Shown: positions 25,308 through 39,689, numbered from the stretch's first letter. The stretch: DNA of 64,000 nt from SHVO01 sp964576515 (GCA_964576515.1 CAZNUW010000005.1:62001-126000), one strand, 5' to 3'. Translations and numbers: made by a program. Notes: generated by a model not told the origin, from the sequence alone.

Positions 25308-26339
25308 ATGGAAGAGCGGCTTGCGATTGTGGTGTTCAGCTTGGGCGGGCCCGACAGCCCCGCGGCCGTGCGCCCGTTCCTGTTCAACCTGTTCAACGAC
25401 AAAGCCATCATCCCTTTGCGTCAGCCGTTACGCTGGCTGATCGCACGTACGATCTCCGGCCTGCGCGCCAAGAAATCCCGTGGATACTACGCCCGTCTCG
25501 GTGGGCGATCGGTCCTGTTGCCCGAAACCGAAGCCCAGGCAACAGCCCTCGAAAAAGCCGCGGCCGGCGCGGCGAAGAACGTACGGGCCTTTGTATATAT
25601 GCGTTACTGGCACCCCATGGCGCGTGAGGTGGTGGGGCAGCTCAAGGCCTACGCGCCCACGCGCATCGTTGTGGTGCCGATGTACCCGCAGTTCTCCACG
25701 ACGACCACCGGCACGTCGGTCGCGGCCTTGACCAAGGAAGCCCGCGCGCAAGGACTGGCTACGCCGTTCGAGACCGTCTGCTGTTTCCCGACCGCGCCCG
25801 GTTTCATCGCCCCGATGGTTGCGATGATCGGCGACGCCTACGCCAAGGCCGCACACGCGGGAACGCCGCGTGTGCTGCTGACCGCGCACGGATTGCCGGA
25901 GAAAACCATCGCCGCCGGCGATCCCTATCAATGGCAGGTGGAGCAAACGGCCGCCGCGGTCGTGAAAGACCTCGGCGTTTCCGGCCTTGATTGGGCGGTG
26001 TGTTATCAAAGCCGCGTCGGCCCGGCGAAATGGATCGGACCTTCGATCGAAGAAGAGATCCGGCGCGCGGGCGCCGACGGCGTTCCGCTGATCGTCGCGC
26101 CGATCTCTTTCGTCTCCGAACATGTCGAAACGCTGGTCGAGCTGGACGAGACCATGCGTGACCTCGCGAAAGAGTCCGGAGTGCCCTCTTATGTTCGCAT
26201 TCCCGCGGTGCGGACGGACACGCGTTTTGTGGACACGCTCGCGGGATTCATGGACTTTCTGCGAAACCGCAAAACGCCGTGTTCCGACACGGGCGCGCGG
26301 GTGTGCCCCGCGCGGTTCGGCGGCTGTCCGCACGCTTAG
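25308..26339 (+). CDS. hemH: Ferrochelatase, probable [2Fe-2S] form
   Basis: 343 residues; last step of haem synthesis, inserting Fe(II) into protoporphyrin IX. Ferrochelatase signature LLTAHGLPEKTI contains the catalytic His, and PISFVSEHVETLVELD contains the conserved Glu/His acid patch. Cys158 (ETVCCF) and the C-terminal Cys325, Cys333 and Cys340 (PCSD, VCPA, GGCP) match the four-Cys pattern of [2Fe-2S] ferrochelatases known in Caulobacter and mycobacteria. The ATG follows a 186-base gap from the divergent methyltransferase fusion gene. Its last 4 bases overlap the convergent HWE kinase gene. Confidence 0.95.
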   Translation: MEERLAIVVFSLGGPDSPAAVRPFLFNLFNDKAIIPLRQPLRWLIARTISGLRAKKSRGYYARLGGRSVLLPETEAQATALEKAAAGAAKNVRAFVYMRYWHPMAREVVGQLKAYAPTRIVVVPMYPQFSTTTTGTSVAALTKEARAQGLATPFETVCCFPTAPGFIAPMVAMIGDAYAKAAHAGTPRVLLTAHGLPEKTIAAGDPYQWQVEQTAAAVVKDLGVSGLDWAVCYQSRVGPAKWIGPSIEEEIRRAGADGVPLIVAPISFVSEHVETLVELDETMRDLAKESGVPSYVRIPAVRTDTRFVDTLAGFMDFLRNRKTPCSDTGARVCPARFGGCPHA

Positions 26340-27562
26340 GAGGCAACGGCGGCGCCCGCGGTCTGCGCTTGCGGCGCGGCGACGTCCGATCGCGCCGCCG
26401 TCGGGAAGATCATCTGCGCGCGGAACCCCGCCTCCTCGTAGGACATGTCGATCTTGCCGCTGAGCTCATGGGTCAACTCGAGCTTGATCAACCGGCTTCC
26501 GAAGCCGTTGCGCGTCGGTTTCTTGACCACAGGCCCTTGCCGTTCGCCCCATTCCAACGCCACCGCGCCGCTTTCGTCCCGCGCCCAATCCCATTGCACC
26601 GTCACCACGCCGTCGTTGTTGGACAGGCATCCGTGTTTAACGGCGTTTGTCGCAAGTTCATGGAAAACGATGCCCAGGGCGACGGCGGCCTTGGGTTGAA
26701 TGGCGACCGGCGGACCGTCGAGCACGACCCGCGCCTTGTCCTCCATGATGTAGGGTTCCAACGCCTCGGACGCGACGTCGCGCAACTGCACATTGCCCCA
26801 ATGCTCGCGCGACAACAGCCCATGCGTCCGACCCAAGGCCTCGATACGCTTCAGGAACTTCTCGACAAAGGCTTCAGGTTCCGGCGTCGAGGCGAGGGTT
26901 TGACGCGCCATGGCGTTCACCACGGCCAGCATATTCTTCACGCGATGTGAAAGCTCCTCGATCAAGATGAGTTGCTGCGCCTCGGCGGCGGCCATGGCTT
27001 CCTGATGCTCTTGCGAGCGGCGCAAGGCCTGTTCGGTCGCGATCTTCTCCGCCCTGACGCGGAAATTCTCCTCCTGCAGGCGCGCGCGCGCTTCGGCCTC
27101 CCGTTGGGCTTCGTATTGCTTGAGATGAAGGTCGACGAACACCGAGATCTTCGACGTCAGGATAAAGGGGTCGACCGGCTTGAAGATCATGTCGACGGCG
27201 CCTGCGGAATACGCCTGCAGGAGGTGCGAGTCGTCCCGGAAAACCGCCGTCAGGAAGACGATGGGGATATGGCGCGTTTTCTTGCGCGCGCGGATCAGCG
27301 CCGCGGTCTCGTAACCGTCCATGCCCGACATATGCAGATCGAGCAGGATGACCGCGAAGTCCTCGTGCAGCAGGTGTTGAAGCGCTTCCTCGCCCGAATG
27401 GGCGACGACGAGTGTCTGATCGAGACGTTCGAGCGCCGCGGTGAGCGCAAGGGATGTGGAGCGGTCGTCATCGACGATCAGGATACGCGCCTTGGGCGCA
27501 TCCTCGGACGGTGTCTGACGCTCCGACTCTTCGGTACGCGCTGAAGTAACGAGCGAACCCAC
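26336..27562 (-). CDS. Receiver-HWE histidine kinase
   Basis: 408 residues, soluble. N-terminal receiver (about 25-145) with Asp in LLDLHMSGMDG. A coiled-coil linker rich in Glu/Gln (about 150-205) follows. The HWE/HisKA_2 kinase has H box ELSHRVKNMLAVV, N box FHELATNAVKHG, the family W-x-E motif LEWGERQGPVV and G box GFGSRLI. HWE kinases feed the general stress PhyR-NepR-EcfG pathway in alphaproteobacteria. GTG start 16 bases after the poly-HAMP kinase stop, so the pair is probably one operon. The receiver could be phosphorylated by the poly-HAMP kinase; this is inferred. Confidence 0.9.
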   Translation of the reverse strand: MGSLVTSARTEESERQTPSEDAPKARILIVDDDRSTSLALTAALERLDQTLVVAHSGEEALQHLLHEDFAVILLDLHMSGMDGYETAALIRARKKTRHIPIVFLTAVFRDDSHLLQAYSAGAVDMIFKPVDPFILTSKISVFVDLHLKQYEAQREAEARARLQEENFRVRAEKIATEQALRRSQEHQEAMAAAEAQQLILIEELSHRVKNMLAVVNAMARQTLASTPEPEAFVEKFLKRIEALGRTHGLLSREHWGNVQLRDVASEALEPYIMEDKARVVLDGPPVAIQPKAAVALGIVFHELATNAVKHGCLSNNDGVVTVQWDWARDESGAVALEWGERQGPVVKKPTRNGFGSRLIKLELTHELSGKIDMSYEEAGFRAQMIFPTAARSDVAAPQAQTAGAAVAS

Positions 27563-27578
27563 GTTTCAGTACACCTGG

Positions 27579-33407
<5,829 letters not shown>

Positions 33408-33730
33408 GAGAACGTCCCCTCGTGATGCACGCGCGGAACGGCATGTCCGCCGGCAATAAAGACCCAAAATTTGGAAACCCGCGCGGGGCCCTCAGGCCCT
33501 CATGCGCACACGCACGATCGACGCACGCTCCTTCCCCGCCGCCACCGCGGGTCAGGCCCCACCCGGATATCCTCTATGCGGGCCAACGGCGGAAACTGTT
33601 CAAATGTTCCGTGTGACGGGTTCAATTTTTCGCGGTTCCGGCAAACCCTTATTCTCCGGTTACGGGAGCCCAATACTTGGGACCCTTCAGAGCACGCGGC
33701 ACTATATGTGGCGCAGCATGCGGCGCGCGC
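33408..33730. other. Intergenic region upstream of the poly-HAMP kinase (323 bases)
   Basis: No convincing gene: short plus-strand frames here have no ribosome site or family resemblance. It holds the EcfG-type promoter motif at 33585-33610 and a long leader for the kinase transcript. Near 33615-33639 there is a second, imperfect match (GGAAC-N16-CGTC). Confidence 0.6.
33585..33610 (-). promoter_or_regulatory. EcfG-type promoter motif upstream of the poly-HAMP kinase
   Basis: On the minus strand GGAAC (33610-33606), 17-base spacer, CGTT (33588-33585), matching the GGAAC-N16/17-CGTT consensus. Transcription would begin near 33578, giving a leader of about 170 bases before the ATG at 33407. 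Confidence 0.55.
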
Positions 33731-34222
33731 TTAGCGCGGCGGCGAAGAGCCAGAGGGCGCCGCCGGAAGCGGGGAGATCGGAGGAAGCGGCGAGGCCGCG
33801 GGATCGGGCGCGGTGAGATCGGGAACCAAAGGCTTCCCCGCCGGGAGCGCGCCGCCAGGGGTCTTTACCTCGCCCGGCCCTGGGCCCTGACCCGGCAGGG
33901 AGGCGCTGGGGCCGATGGGCGGCGCAGGCTGCACGGGCGCGCGCGGCACGGCGGGCCGCTGGGTGTTCGGCACCATCGAAGGCGGCGGAGACGCGGAGGT
34001 GAGCGGCGGCGTGATCAACGCATCCGTCGCACGGCGCACGCGCTCCTCGTACTCCTGTTGGGTGCGTTGGCGATCCGCCTCGCCCAAGGCATTCGTGGTG
34101 CGCGCCCGGCAATCGATCTGCTCGGCGACGGACAGCCGGATGTTTCCACATATATCCTGCGCCGCGGCCACCCCGCCGAAACACGTCCCGATCACCGCCA
34201 TCACACCAAGAGGCACACGCAT
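33731..34222 (-). CDS. Exported Pro-rich protein of unknown function
   Basis: 163 residues from ATG 34222 (GGAG eight bases upstream). Signal peptide with likely cleavage after GVAAAQD region, then a short folded-looking part with two Cys (ICGNIRLSVAEQIDCRAR) and a coiled-coil-like stretch (RQRTQQEYEERVRRA). The last 80 residues are Pro/Ala/Ser-rich, suggesting a flexible periplasmic tail. No family recognised. The longer frame starting at 34279 has no support. Confidence 0.65.
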   Translation of the reverse strand: MRVPLGVMAVIGTCFGGVAAAQDICGNIRLSVAEQIDCRARTTNALGEADRQRTQQEYEERVRRATDALITPPLTSASPPPSMVPNTQRPAVPRAPVQPAPPIGPSASLPGQGPGPGEVKTPGGALPAGKPLVPDLTAPDPAASPLPPISPLPAAPSGSSPPR

Positions 34223-34312
34223 AACGATCACTCCAAGGGAAACATTGTCGCGATCTCCTTGGGTATATGGTCCCGTCACCTAACGCTCACAAGAGTGGCG
34301 ATGTCTGATCGT

Positions 34313-34735
34313 TTACGTCGCGAACACCAAAGTGGCGGGCCCGCCGCGTTCGATCCAGACGAAGGCGAATTGATCGAACCGTTGGGCGAGCGCCAGCGCC
34401 TCGATGCCGGCGATCTCGAGAACGAAGAGCCCTGGTTCCACGGGCCAGCTGCCGTCGGGCGCGCGGGCCCGCGACGGCAGCGCCGTCTTACCCATTCGCG
34501 TAACAGCCTCGTTCAAGGCGCGGTGGGCGGACGCATTCTCCACCGCCGATCTTTTGCGGCTCCGCGGGTTATAGGCTGTGATCACCGCCGCCGTCATCGC
34601 GCGATGGACGCGCAAAATCTCGTCGCAAGGCGTGGAAGAATGACCGATCCGCAACGTCACCCAATTCCCATGCCCCGCATCGATATCATAGAGCGCGGCG
34701 CGATACGCGGCGATCAAGTCGCTGGGAATGGACAT
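34313..34735 (-). CDS. DUF3293 domain-containing protein
   Basis: 140 residues from ATG 34735. Matches DUF3293: VITAYNPRSRKRSAVEN near residue 52, then PDGSWPVEPGLFVLEI, EALALAQRFDQFAFVW and a C-terminal beta strand ending GGPATLVF. Function of the family is unknown; no signal peptide. The start lies 22 bases inside the upstream endonuclease/phosphatase gene, so the two are translationally coupled. Confidence 0.83.
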   Translation of the reverse strand: MSIPSDLIAAYRAALYDIDAGHGNWVTLRIGHSSTPCDEILRVHRAMTAAVITAYNPRSRKRSAVENASAHRALNEAVTRMGKTALPSRARAPDGSWPVEPGLFVLEIAGIEALALAQRFDQFAFVWIERGGPATLVFAT

Positions 34736-35469
34736 GGGCGCCCCTGCGAGGTGACGGTGACGGCGACGTCGGCGATGACCGGAAGGTGATCGGATGCATG
34801 ACGGCCCGCGGGGTCGACCCAACTCGCGAGCAAAGCTCCGTCCGGCCTGCAATAGATGCGATCAAGCAGAAAGACGGGCCTGAACGACGGCCACGTGCGG
34901 TGATGAGTGCGCGACGCCAGGCTTTTCGCGAGCGCCCTGCGCACCGGCCCGCGCCAGGGCCAATCGTTGAAGTCGCCCAGCATGATCGAGACTTTATGCT
35001 CGCTGGCCGCGATGTCCGCCAGTTGCCGGGCCTGACGCCGCCGTTCGCTGAACCACAGGCCCAGGTGAACCGCGGAGAGATTTACCGGACCGAACGGCGT
35101 CGCGATGTCCGTCTCGATGGCGAAACGTTTTTCAAAACGGCCATAGGAAATATCGTGTAGTTTTGTCTGCGACAACGGCCAACGGCTGATGAGGGCGTGA
35201 CCGTAATGGCCGTCTTTCGCGACGATAGTGCGCGCTTCCGCCCGATGCTCCCCAAGGGCCTCACAAAGCGTGGCGAGCGGTGGTGCTTCGCCGGCCGGAC
35301 GTCCGCGGGAATCGATCTCCTGGACAGCGACAACATCCGGATTGTGCGCCTTGATCAACCGCACGACGCGACCGAGATCGCGACGCCGATCAGGACCGAT
35401 GCCGCCGTGAATATTCCAGGTCATCACCCGGATAGAGCCGGGTTGCACTGGACGACTGTGCCGGTCCAT
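34714..35469 (-). CDS. Endonuclease/exonuclease/phosphatase (EEP) family protein
   Basis: 251 residues. EEP fold with metal and catalytic motifs in order: TWNIHGGIG (Asn), VAVQEID (Glu), VNLSAVHLGLW (His), IMLGDFNDW (Asp and Asn), and terminal HASDHLPVIAD (Asp-His). These residues give Mg-dependent phosphodiester or phosphomonoester cleavage; DNA, lipid and nucleotide substrates all occur in the family. Start ATG 35469 chosen; a TTG at 35502 would add 11 residues. Downstream gene DUF3293 overlaps by 22 bases. Confidence 0.87.
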   Translation of the reverse strand: MDRHSRPVQPGSIRVMTWNIHGGIGPDRRRDLGRVVRLIKAHNPDVVAVQEIDSRGRPAGEAPPLATLCEALGEHRAEARTIVAKDGHYGHALISRWPLSQTKLHDISYGRFEKRFAIETDIATPFGPVNLSAVHLGLWFSERRRQARQLADIAASEHKVSIMLGDFNDWPWRGPVRRALAKSLASRTHHRTWPSFRPVFLLDRIYCRPDGALLASWVDPAGRHASDHLPVIADVAVTVTSQGRPCPFPAT

Positions 35470-35547
35470 CGCGCCGCCATCATCCAAGGCAAGGGCCTGC
35501 AAGGCACGAGAAACGGACGCCGCATTGCTTTTGTTCCGGCGGAACCG

Positions 35548-36321
35548 TCAGGTCATCGACCAGCCGTGACTGACGTTCAACGACTGTCCCGTCAGCGCGT
35601 TCGTCTCGAAAGCGGCGAAGAATAGGACCGCGTTCGCGACATCATCGACGGTGGTGAACTCACCGTCGACCGTGCCCTTCAGCATGATGTTCTTCACGAC
35701 CTCTTCTTCGGAAATTCCAAAGGTCTTCGCCTGCTCGGGGATCTGCTTGTCGACCAGAGGCGTTCGCACGAACCCGGGGCAAATGACGTTCGCCCGCACG
35801 CCGTGAGCGGCGCCTTCCTTGGCGACAACCTTCGCAAGGCCCATCAGCCCGTGTTTCGCGGTGACGTAGGGCGCCTTGAGCGGCGAGGCTTCCTTGGAAT
35901 GCACAGAGCCCATGTAGATCACGGCGCCGCCGGTTTTCTGCCGGTACATGTGGCGCAGGCAGGCTCGGGTCGTCAGAAACGCCCCATCGAGATGGATCGC
36001 CATCAGTTTCTGCCAATCTTTGTAGGCGAAGTCCTGAAGCGGCGCGACGATCTGGATGCCCGCGTTGCTGACGAGGATATCGATCTTGCCGAAGTGCTTC
36101 GCGGCGCGATCGATCCCTTCATCCACCTGGGTCTCGCTGGTGACGTCCATCGCAAGCCCAAGCGCGTTCGGCCCAAGAGCCGCGGCGGTGGCTTCGGCTT
36201 GCGCCGCGTTCAAATCCGCGATGACGACTTTCGCGCCGGCTTTCACGAAGGTCTCGGCGATGCCGCGGCCGATGCCACTGGCCGCGCCGGTAACGACCGC
36301 GACTTTCCCCACGACACTCAT
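35548..36321 (-). CDS. bdhA: 3-hydroxybutyrate dehydrogenase
   Basis: 257-residue SDR enzyme converting D-3-hydroxybutyrate to acetoacetate with NAD. Glycine motif TGAASGIG (12-19), NAG in VSNAGIQI, Ser in MGSVHS, catalytic YVTAKHG. Family-specific segments include QIVAPLQDF, SVHSKEASPLKAPY, VCPGFVRTPLVDKQIPEQA and the C-terminal QSLNVSHGWSMT; these are characteristic of bacterial D-BDH. It is the second gene after a GST homologue (2 bases). The PHB depolymerase gene diverges nearby, giving a PHB breakdown group. Confidence 0.93.
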   Translation of the reverse strand: MSVVGKVAVVTGAASGIGRGIAETFVKAGAKVVIADLNAAQAEATAAALGPNALGLAMDVTSETQVDEGIDRAAKHFGKIDILVSNAGIQIVAPLQDFAYKDWQKLMAIHLDGAFLTTRACLRHMYRQKTGGAVIYMGSVHSKEASPLKAPYVTAKHGLMGLAKVVAKEGAAHGVRANVICPGFVRTPLVDKQIPEQAKTFGISEEEVVKNIMLKGTVDGEFTTVDDVANAVLFFAAFETNALTGQSLNVSHGWSMT

Positions 36322-36323
36322 TT

Positions 36324-36977
36324 TCAGAACTCCGCTTCCAACTCTTCCAGTTCGCTCGGCTCGGCCTTAGCACCTTCGGTCCATTCGACGACCGGCCGCC
36401 AGGCAAGGATGGTAGCGCAATAAGCGACACAAACCTCATCGAGTTTAATGCCGTAAGTCGCGAACCGCGTGCAGACCGGGGCATACATCGCATCGGCCAT
36501 ACTCGGTTGGCTTCCGAACAGGAACGGTCCGCCATAGCGCGCGAGACACTCCCGCCAGATCGCGAAGACGCGCTCAATATCCTGCTTCGCGCCGGCCCAG
36601 ACCTTGAACCCAGGGAACCGCGCTTTCAGATTCATCGGCAGCGCGGACCGCAAGTTATAAAATCCGGAATGCATCTCGCCGCAGATCGAGCGGCAATGGG
36701 CCCGCGCCTTGGAATCCTTGGGCAGCAGGCCCGCCTCGGGTTTGATCTCGGCCAGATACTCGGCGATGGAGAGGGTGTCCCAGACCGTGATGCCGTCGTG
36801 CTCCAACCTGGGCGTCAGGAAGGAGGGCGACAGGAGAAGGAGTTCCGCGCGCGCGGCCGGGTCATCCAGGGCCACCGCCTGCTCCGTAAAATTAAGGCCG
36901 GCCATTTTGCATAGGAGCCATCCACGGAATGACCAGGACGAGTAGTTTTTGCTGGAAATCGTGAGAGTTGCGGTCAT
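36324..36977 (-). CDS. Glutathione S-transferase family protein
   Basis: 217 residues. N-terminal thioredoxin-like domain (LTISSKNYSSWSFRGWLLCKM) carries Ser/Tyr candidates for glutathione activation; LSIAEYLAEI holds the glutathione Glu/Ser contact. The all-helical C-terminal domain has SMADAMYAPVCTRF, the GST N-capping box region. Resembles the YfcF/YfcG-like or maleylacetoacetate-isomerase-like bacterial group; reaction unassigned. Heads the GST-bdhA operon, divergent from phaZ. Confidence 0.87.
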   Translation of the reverse strand: MTATLTISSKNYSSWSFRGWLLCKMAGLNFTEQAVALDDPAARAELLLLSPSFLTPRLEHDGITVWDTLSIAEYLAEIKPEAGLLPKDSKARAHCRSICGEMHSGFYNLRSALPMNLKARFPGFKVWAGAKQDIERVFAIWRECLARYGGPFLFGSQPSMADAMYAPVCTRFATYGIKLDEVCVAYCATILAWRPVVEWTEGAKAEPSELEELEAEF

Positions 36978-37042
36978 AAGCCCCCGGCTCCGGAAACGCC
37001 GCCCTATCGTTTAGGTTGGGTGCGCAGGCAAAGGATCATCTC

Positions 37043-37064
37043 GCACTGCAGCAAAAATTGCACT
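37043..37064. promoter_or_regulatory. Possible PhaR-type operator between GST-bdhA and phaZ
   Basis: GCACTGCAGCAAAAATTGCAC contains a CTGCAG core and paired TGC/GCA half-sites, similar to TGC-rich sites bound by the alphaproteobacterial PHB regulator PhaR. It lies in the only intergenic gap between the two divergent PHB transcription units, 49 bases before the phaZ start. Motif reading by eye; no phaR gene in the window. Confidence 0.3.
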
Positions 37065-37112
37065 AGGCTTTTAGGGTACGGGGGGCCAGAAGGGCTGAGC
37101 GGCTGGGTTGAG

Positions 37113-38327
37113 ATGTTTTATTCGTTTTATGAACAACAGCGGATGTGGACCGAGCCGGTCCGCCGGATGGCGGGCCTGGCCCGCGACGCCTTCATGCCCC
37201 TCTCGGCCTGGCCGGGCGGCGCGGGCATGTCGCATCTCACCGCCGGGTTGGATCTGCTTTCGCGCACCGCGCTGACCCACGAGCATCCCGGATATCACAT
37301 CGATCATGTGCTGATTGACGGCCGGCCCGTGACAGTGACCGAAGAGGTGGCCGCGCAGTCGCCGTTCTGCACGTTGTTGCGGTTCCGCAAACCAAGCATC
37401 GCCGGGCAACCGAAAGTGCTGGTGGTCGCCCCGCTGTCGGGCCATTTCGCCACCCTTCTGCGCGACACCGTCCGCACGCTTCTGGTCGATCATGACGTTT
37501 TTCTGACCGATTGGCACAACGCCCGGGACATCCCGTTGAGCCACGGGGACTTCGGTTTCGACGATTGCGTTGAGCACGTCATCAGCTTCATGGAAACCAT
37601 CGGCGCGGGCAGCCACGTGATCGCGGTCTGTCAGCCTTGCGTCCAAGTTCTTGCCGCGGTCGCCGTCATGGCGGAGGACAAAAACCCGGCGACGCCGCGT
37701 TCGATGACGCTCATGGCGGGCCCCATCGACACGCGTATCCAGCCGACCAAAGTCAACGAACTCGCGCACAGCCATCCGATCGAGTGGTTCGAGAAGAACC
37801 TTGTCACGGAAGTCCCGGCGCCCCTGAAGGGCGCAGGCCGCAAGGTCTATCCGGGCTTCCTGCAGTTATTCGCGTTCATGTCGATGAACGGCAGCCGTCA
37901 CATGAAGGCGCACAACGACCTCTATATGCACCTCGCCACCGGCGACACCGAACGGGCGAACGACATCAAGACGTTCTACGACGAATACTTCGCGGTGTTC
38001 GATCTGCCGGCGCGCTTCTATCTCGAGACCGTGCAACGCGTGTTCCAGGACGCCCATCTGGCGCGCGGCGTCCTCACCTATAAAAACCGCCTGGTCGATC
38101 CGGGCGCCATCAAGAAGACAGCGTTGCTGACGGTCGAAGGCGAGCACGACGATATCTGCGCCGTCGGACAGACGCTGGCCGCGCACGATCTTTGTACGCG
38201 CCTGAAACCCTTTTTAAAGCGCCACCACTTGCAGGCCGGCGCGGGACACTACGGCGTTTTCAGCGGCCGCCGGTGGCGCACCCAGATTTACCCGATCGTC
38301 CGCAACTTGATGCTGTCGACCTCTTAA
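37113..38327 (+). CDS. phaZ: Intracellular polyhydroxybutyrate depolymerase
   Basis: 404 residues from ATG 37113. Intracellular PHB depolymerase with Cys-type nucleophile in VIAVCQPCVQV (consistent with the VCQP box of this family). The N-terminal MFYSFYEQQRMWTEPVRR segment is typical of the family. A conserved segment MTLMAGPIDTRIQPTKVNELA and C-terminal His in AGAGHYGVFSGRRW complete the site. It releases 3-hydroxybutyrate oligomers from storage granules, feeding the nearby 3-hydroxybutyrate dehydrogenase. No export signal, as expected for granule-bound enzyme. A longer in-frame frame to 37020 lacks support. Confidence 0.95.
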   Translation: MFYSFYEQQRMWTEPVRRMAGLARDAFMPLSAWPGGAGMSHLTAGLDLLSRTALTHEHPGYHIDHVLIDGRPVTVTEEVAAQSPFCTLLRFRKPSIAGQPKVLVVAPLSGHFATLLRDTVRTLLVDHDVFLTDWHNARDIPLSHGDFGFDDCVEHVISFMETIGAGSHVIAVCQPCVQVLAAVAVMAEDKNPATPRSMTLMAGPIDTRIQPTKVNELAHSHPIEWFEKNLVTEVPAPLKGAGRKVYPGFLQLFAFMSMNGSRHMKAHNDLYMHLATGDTERANDIKTFYDEYFAVFDLPARFYLETVQRVFQDAHLARGVLTYKNRLVDPGAIKKTALLTVEGEHDDICAVGQTLAAHDLCTRLKPFLKRHHLQAGAGHYGVFSGRRWRTQIYPIVRNLMLSTS

Positions 38328-38466
38328 GACTTTCCCGCGCAACGCGCGAGAATTCTGCGGGATCGCCCGATCGTGAGCAGAATCCCCAATTCGGTCCATT
38401 TTTGTCGCAATTTCTCCTCAAACGGGCGTTTGACTCGTTCGGACGTGACGCACGGCGCGCGTGCAC

Positions 38467-38492
38467 GGAACCGGAGTCCGCATCGCAACGTT
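38467..38492 (+). promoter_or_regulatory. EcfG-type promoter motif upstream of the RcnB-like gene
   Basis: GGAAC (38467-38471), 17-base spacer, CGTT (38489-38492), an exact match to the EcfG-type consensus. Transcription would begin near 38500, about 64 bases before the GTG start at 38564. Confidence 0.6.
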
Positions 38493-38563
38493 TGTAAGAG
38501 GACTCAGCACGTTCCGCCGGCACAGCACACCCCGAGTCACACCGGCGATTTAGGAGAACTCTC

Positions 38564-39460
38564 GTGAAAAAGCTCATTCTGAGCGCCACCGCCCTGTCGT
38601 TCCTCGCGTCGTCCGTGGCGATGGCGGCCCCCGTGCCGTCGATTACGCCAAAGGTCGAAACGTCGACCCTCGCGCAAACGGTTCAATACGGCCGCGACCA
38701 ACGCGAACGGTACGACTTCAAACGCGGCGACCGCTTGCCGCGTCACCTGCGGGACAAGCGATATGTCTATTACGACTGGCGCCAGAGCAATCTGCCGCGC
38801 GCGCCGCAGGGCTATCGGTGGATGATGATCGGCGATCAGTACATCCTCGCCTCCAGCGCCAACGGTCAGATTCGCGACGTGCGCCATATCGAACGCTGGG
38901 AAGATCGCCAGGATCGCCGCGAGGAACGCGCGGAACGTCGTGAGGAACGTCGTGATCGCCGCGAATACTCGCGCGCGGAACGCGAAGCCCAATGGCGGGC
39001 ACGCTATGCCCGTCACTACGAACTCAATGACGACGCCTTCTACCGCGAATGCCGCAATAAGCCCGACCCGGCCGGCGCGCTGGTGGGCGCGGTGATCGGC
39101 GGCCTTCTCGGCAACGCCGCCGGGAACAGCCGCAATTCCACGGGCACGACAATCGCCGGCGTCATCGCCGGGGGCGCCATCGGCGCGGCGCTGACGACCA
39201 AGCTCGACTGCGAGGACCGCAGCTACGCCTACAAGACATACAACACCGGCTTCAACGCGGGCCGCGCCAACGCCTACTACGACTGGCAAAATCCGCAGTC
39301 CGGCACCCGCGGACGTCTGCACGTGCTCGACTATTACGAGGACGAGGATAACTTCCACTGCTCGGTGTACAGCCAGACGATCTGGATCGATGGCCGCCCG
39401 CAGGAGGCGCGCGGCCGCGCCTGCCAACAGCCCGACGGAGCGTGGGCCATCATCGACTAA
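38564..39460 (+). CDS. RcnB-like exported protein with glycine-zipper 2TM segment
   Basis: 298 residues, GTG start preceded by AGGAG. Sec signal peptide (ends near VAMAAPV). Residues about 45-105 resemble the RcnB domain (GDRLPRHLRDKRYVYYDW, PRAPQGYRWMMIGDQYIL). A long Arg/Glu-rich helix follows (about 108-148). Next is a glycine-zipper (GALVGAVIGGLLGNAAG and TTIAGVIAGGAIGAAL), as in 17-kDa surface antigens. A C-terminal domain with Cys ends the protein. Likely an outer-membrane- or periplasm-associated stress protein; RcnB relatives affect metal homeostasis. An EcfG-type promoter precedes it and a strong terminator follows. Confidence 0.82.
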   Translation: MKKLILSATALSFLASSVAMAAPVPSITPKVETSTLAQTVQYGRDQRERYDFKRGDRLPRHLRDKRYVYYDWRQSNLPRAPQGYRWMMIGDQYILASSANGQIRDVRHIERWEDRQDRREERAERREERRDRREYSRAEREAQWRARYARHYELNDDAFYRECRNKPDPAGALVGAVIGGLLGNAAGNSRNSTGTTIAGVIAGGAIGAALTTKLDCEDRSYAYKTYNTGFNAGRANAYYDWQNPQSGTRGRLHVLDYYEDEDNFHCSVYSQTIWIDGRPQEARGRACQQPDGAWAIID

Positions 39461-39486
39461 CAGCCCGTACGTTTGATTCCAGCTAA

Positions 39487-39527
39487 AACGAGCCCGGCGG
39501 AGCGCCATCCGCCGGGCTCGTTGTTTT
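39487..39527 (+). terminator. Rho-independent terminator after the RcnB-like gene
   Basis: Stem ACGAGCCCGGCGGA paired with TCCGCCGGGCTCGT around a 6-base loop, followed by TGTTTTT. It isolates the gene from cstA downstream. Confidence 0.88.
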
Positions 39528-39689
39528 TGTGCGCTGCAGCATCGCGATCTTGAGGCGTTGCGTCCGCCAAACGCCGCGAATCTTAAGAAAAAGCAGTGTT
39601 GCCAATCAAAGCCGCGCGCGTTCGCTTGCTATTTCCGATGGCTTTTGTTTCAGTCCCTGGGTCATCCGACACGGGAGGGGATTCAGTTT

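Noticed and set aside
33615..33639. Second EcfG-type promoter upstream of the poly-HAMP kinase (GGAAC-N16-CGTC)
   Set aside because: One mismatch in the -10 element; the perfect match at 33585-33610 is sufficient and better placed.
33422..33816. Plus-strand frames (60-104 residues) upstream of the poly-HAMP kinase
   Set aside because: Several overlapping frames of equal quality, none with a ribosome site; region is better read as promoter and leader.
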